Below are positions 23,047 through 23,989 of a stretch of DNA of 23,989 nt, piece after piece. Below the pieces are notes generated by a model. It ran no database searches. It worked only from the letters and a program-made list of their open reading frames with translations, and was not told the origin of the DNA. The DNA comes from Alphaproteobacteria bacterium (GTDB taxonomy: Bacteria; Pseudomonadota; Alphaproteobacteria; Rhodobacterales; Rhodobacteraceae), in the NCBI GenBank assembly GCA_030425945.1, contig JAUHZL010000005.1, positions 1 through 23,989 on the forward strand, given 5' to 3'. A program made the position numbers and the translations under genes. The first letter of the stretch is position 1. Every line of letters starts with the position of its first letter.

Positions 23047-23865
23047 GTGCGCAGGGTCGTCGTCTTCGGGGTCGGTGCGGTGGGCGGCGGGATCGCCGCC
23101 GCGCTGGCCGAGGCCGGGACCGAGGTGCTGGGCATCGCGCGCGGGGCCCAGTTGCAGGCCCTGCGCGACGGCCCGCTGCGCGTGCGTACCCCGGACGGCG
23201 ATATCGTGGTCCGGGTGCCGGTCGTCGACAGCCCGGCCGTGATCGACTTCCGCCCGGATGACCTGATCCTGCTGACGATGAAGTCGCAGGACACGCCCGC
23301 CGCCGTGCAGGCCCTGCGCGCGGCCGGGGTGACCGGGCAGCCGGTGTTCTGCTTCCAGAACGGCGTCAGCAACGAGGACGCGGCGCTGCGCGTCTTCCCG
23401 AACGTCCACGGCGTCACGGTGATGATGCCGGTGTCCTTCACCCGCCCCGGCGAGGTGGTGGCGAACGGCGCGCCGAAGATCGGCCTGTTCGACATCGGGC
23501 GCTACCCGTCGGGAGCGGATGACGACGACCGGGCGCTGGCGGCGCTGCTCGACGGGCCGCGCCTCGGTGGGTTCGTGCACGAGGACGTGATGGCCTCGAA
23601 ACGGGGCAAGCTGCTTCTGAACGTGTCGAACGCGATCGACGCGGCGATCGGCAAGGAATTCCGGCAGGGCGAGATCGCCGAGCGGGCGCGGGCCGAGGCG
23701 GAAGCGGTCTTCCGCGCCGCCGGGCTGGGCTGGCAGGACGTCGGCCTCGACGATCCGCGGCGAAAATCCCTGATGCAGATGAAGGACGTGCCGGGTGCGG
23801 CACGGGCGGGGTCCTCGACCACGCAATCGCTGGCGCGCGGGACCGGGTCGGTCGAGACCGATTAG
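23047..23865 (+). pseudogene. Ketopantoate reductase-family (ApbA/PanE) gene, C-terminally truncated
   Basis: The frame starts with GTG and encodes a Rossmann NAD(P)-binding domain (VVVFGVGAVGGGIAAAL, 4-20; LLTMKSQDT, 75-83; FQNGVSNED, 103-111) and most of the C-terminal helical domain with Lys188 in RGKLLLNVSNAID. It ends after GSSTTQSLARGTGSVETD (272 residues), where relatives continue with Y-L/I-N-G-E-I and about 50-60 more residues. Sequence past the TAG does not encode this tail in any frame, so the gene looks cut by a rearrangement or insertion. ApbA-family enzymes reduce 2-dehydropantoate in pantothenate synthesis; paralogues have other substrates. It is likely co-transcribed with ahcY (10-bp gap). 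Residual activity is doubtful. Confidence 0.65.
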
Positions 23866-23989
23866 TCGGCCCTGAACATCACGCTGCAAGCGCTCTGGGG
23901 GCAAATCCCATGGGTCTGGGCGCGCTGGTTGTGCCGAAGATCGCCATCAGCATCGCCAGGATTTCGGCCCAAATCGCCCGGAGGTGGGT
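23866..23989. other. Unrecognised sequence at right edge, possible insertion junction
   Basis: These 124 bp differ from the neighbouring genes in codon pattern and do not continue the reductase gene. On the minus strand a frame stays open from the window edge to a TGA at 23881-23879 (36 residues, ending GFAPRALAA), which could be the C-terminus of a gene on an inserted element reading toward the reductase. I recognise neither a transposase motif nor a terminal inverted repeat, and the far end is outside the window. Confidence 0.3.

Noticed and set aside
21609..23495. 628-codon minus-strand open frame opposite ahcY and the reductase gene
   Set aside because: It mirrors the codon bias of ahcY, has no recognisable domain and would require ahcY, which is beyond doubt, to be overlapped almost completely.

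Overview
The window is a gene-dense, high-GC stretch of alphaproteobacterial chromosome. Gene content and order point to the Rhodobacterales (Rhodobacter/Roseobacter group). The clearest markers are a divergent regB / senC-regA locus close to ahcY, an alphaproteobacterial addB-addA pair behind tsaE-amgK-murU, and the secB / fxsA / Tim44-like / mltA / smr / hslUV neighbourhood. No rRNA, tRNA, CRISPR array, prophage or complete insertion sequence was seen.

Layout. 1-664 (minus): the N-terminus of secB, cut by the window edge, preceded by fxsA. 774-3089 (plus): a Tim44-like membrane-anchored protein, the lytic transglycosylase mltA and an Smr-domain protein, packed as one operon. 3093-6000 (minus): hslV, an uncharacterised multi-spanning membrane protein, and hslU, joined by two 4-bp ATGA overlaps. 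6103-7011 (plus): a capsule-synthesis-like protein. 7072-15892 (minus): tsaE, amgK, murU, addB, addA and trxA; the first five overlap each other. 15951-18785 (minus): the redox sensor kinase regB, followed by a membrane-anchored protein made only of PAS domains. A perfect CtrA-type site (TTAA-N7-TTAA) lies between those two genes. 18876-20639 (plus): senC/prrC, regA and a small lipoprotein gene. 20659-21258 (minus): an HD-domain phosphohydrolase. 21259-21650: a mostly non-coding gap holding a possible 26-residue basic peptide followed by a strong intrinsic terminator, then the ahcY promoter. 21651-23865 (plus): ahcY and a ketopantoate-reductase-family gene that stops early. 23866-23989: unrecognised sequence that does not continue that gene.

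How the genes fit together. RegB-SenC-RegA is the redox-responsive global regulatory set of photosynthetic and marine Rhodobacterales. RegB keeps its quinone motif, catalytic His226 and redox Cys265; RegA keeps Asp63. MltA releases anhydro-muropeptides from the wall, and AmgK-MurU can return MurNAc to UDP-MurNAc, so wall turnover and recycling are both present. AddAB processes DNA double-strand breaks. HslUV is a cytoplasmic ATP-dependent protease.

Most of the window is recognisable core genome. The parts that look least explained are the kinase-less PAS protein with its CtrA site, the membrane protein wedged between hslV and hslU, the lipoprotein translationally coupled to regA, the small peptide or RNA unit upstream of ahcY, and the sequence break at the right edge. 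Functional statements about these are inference.
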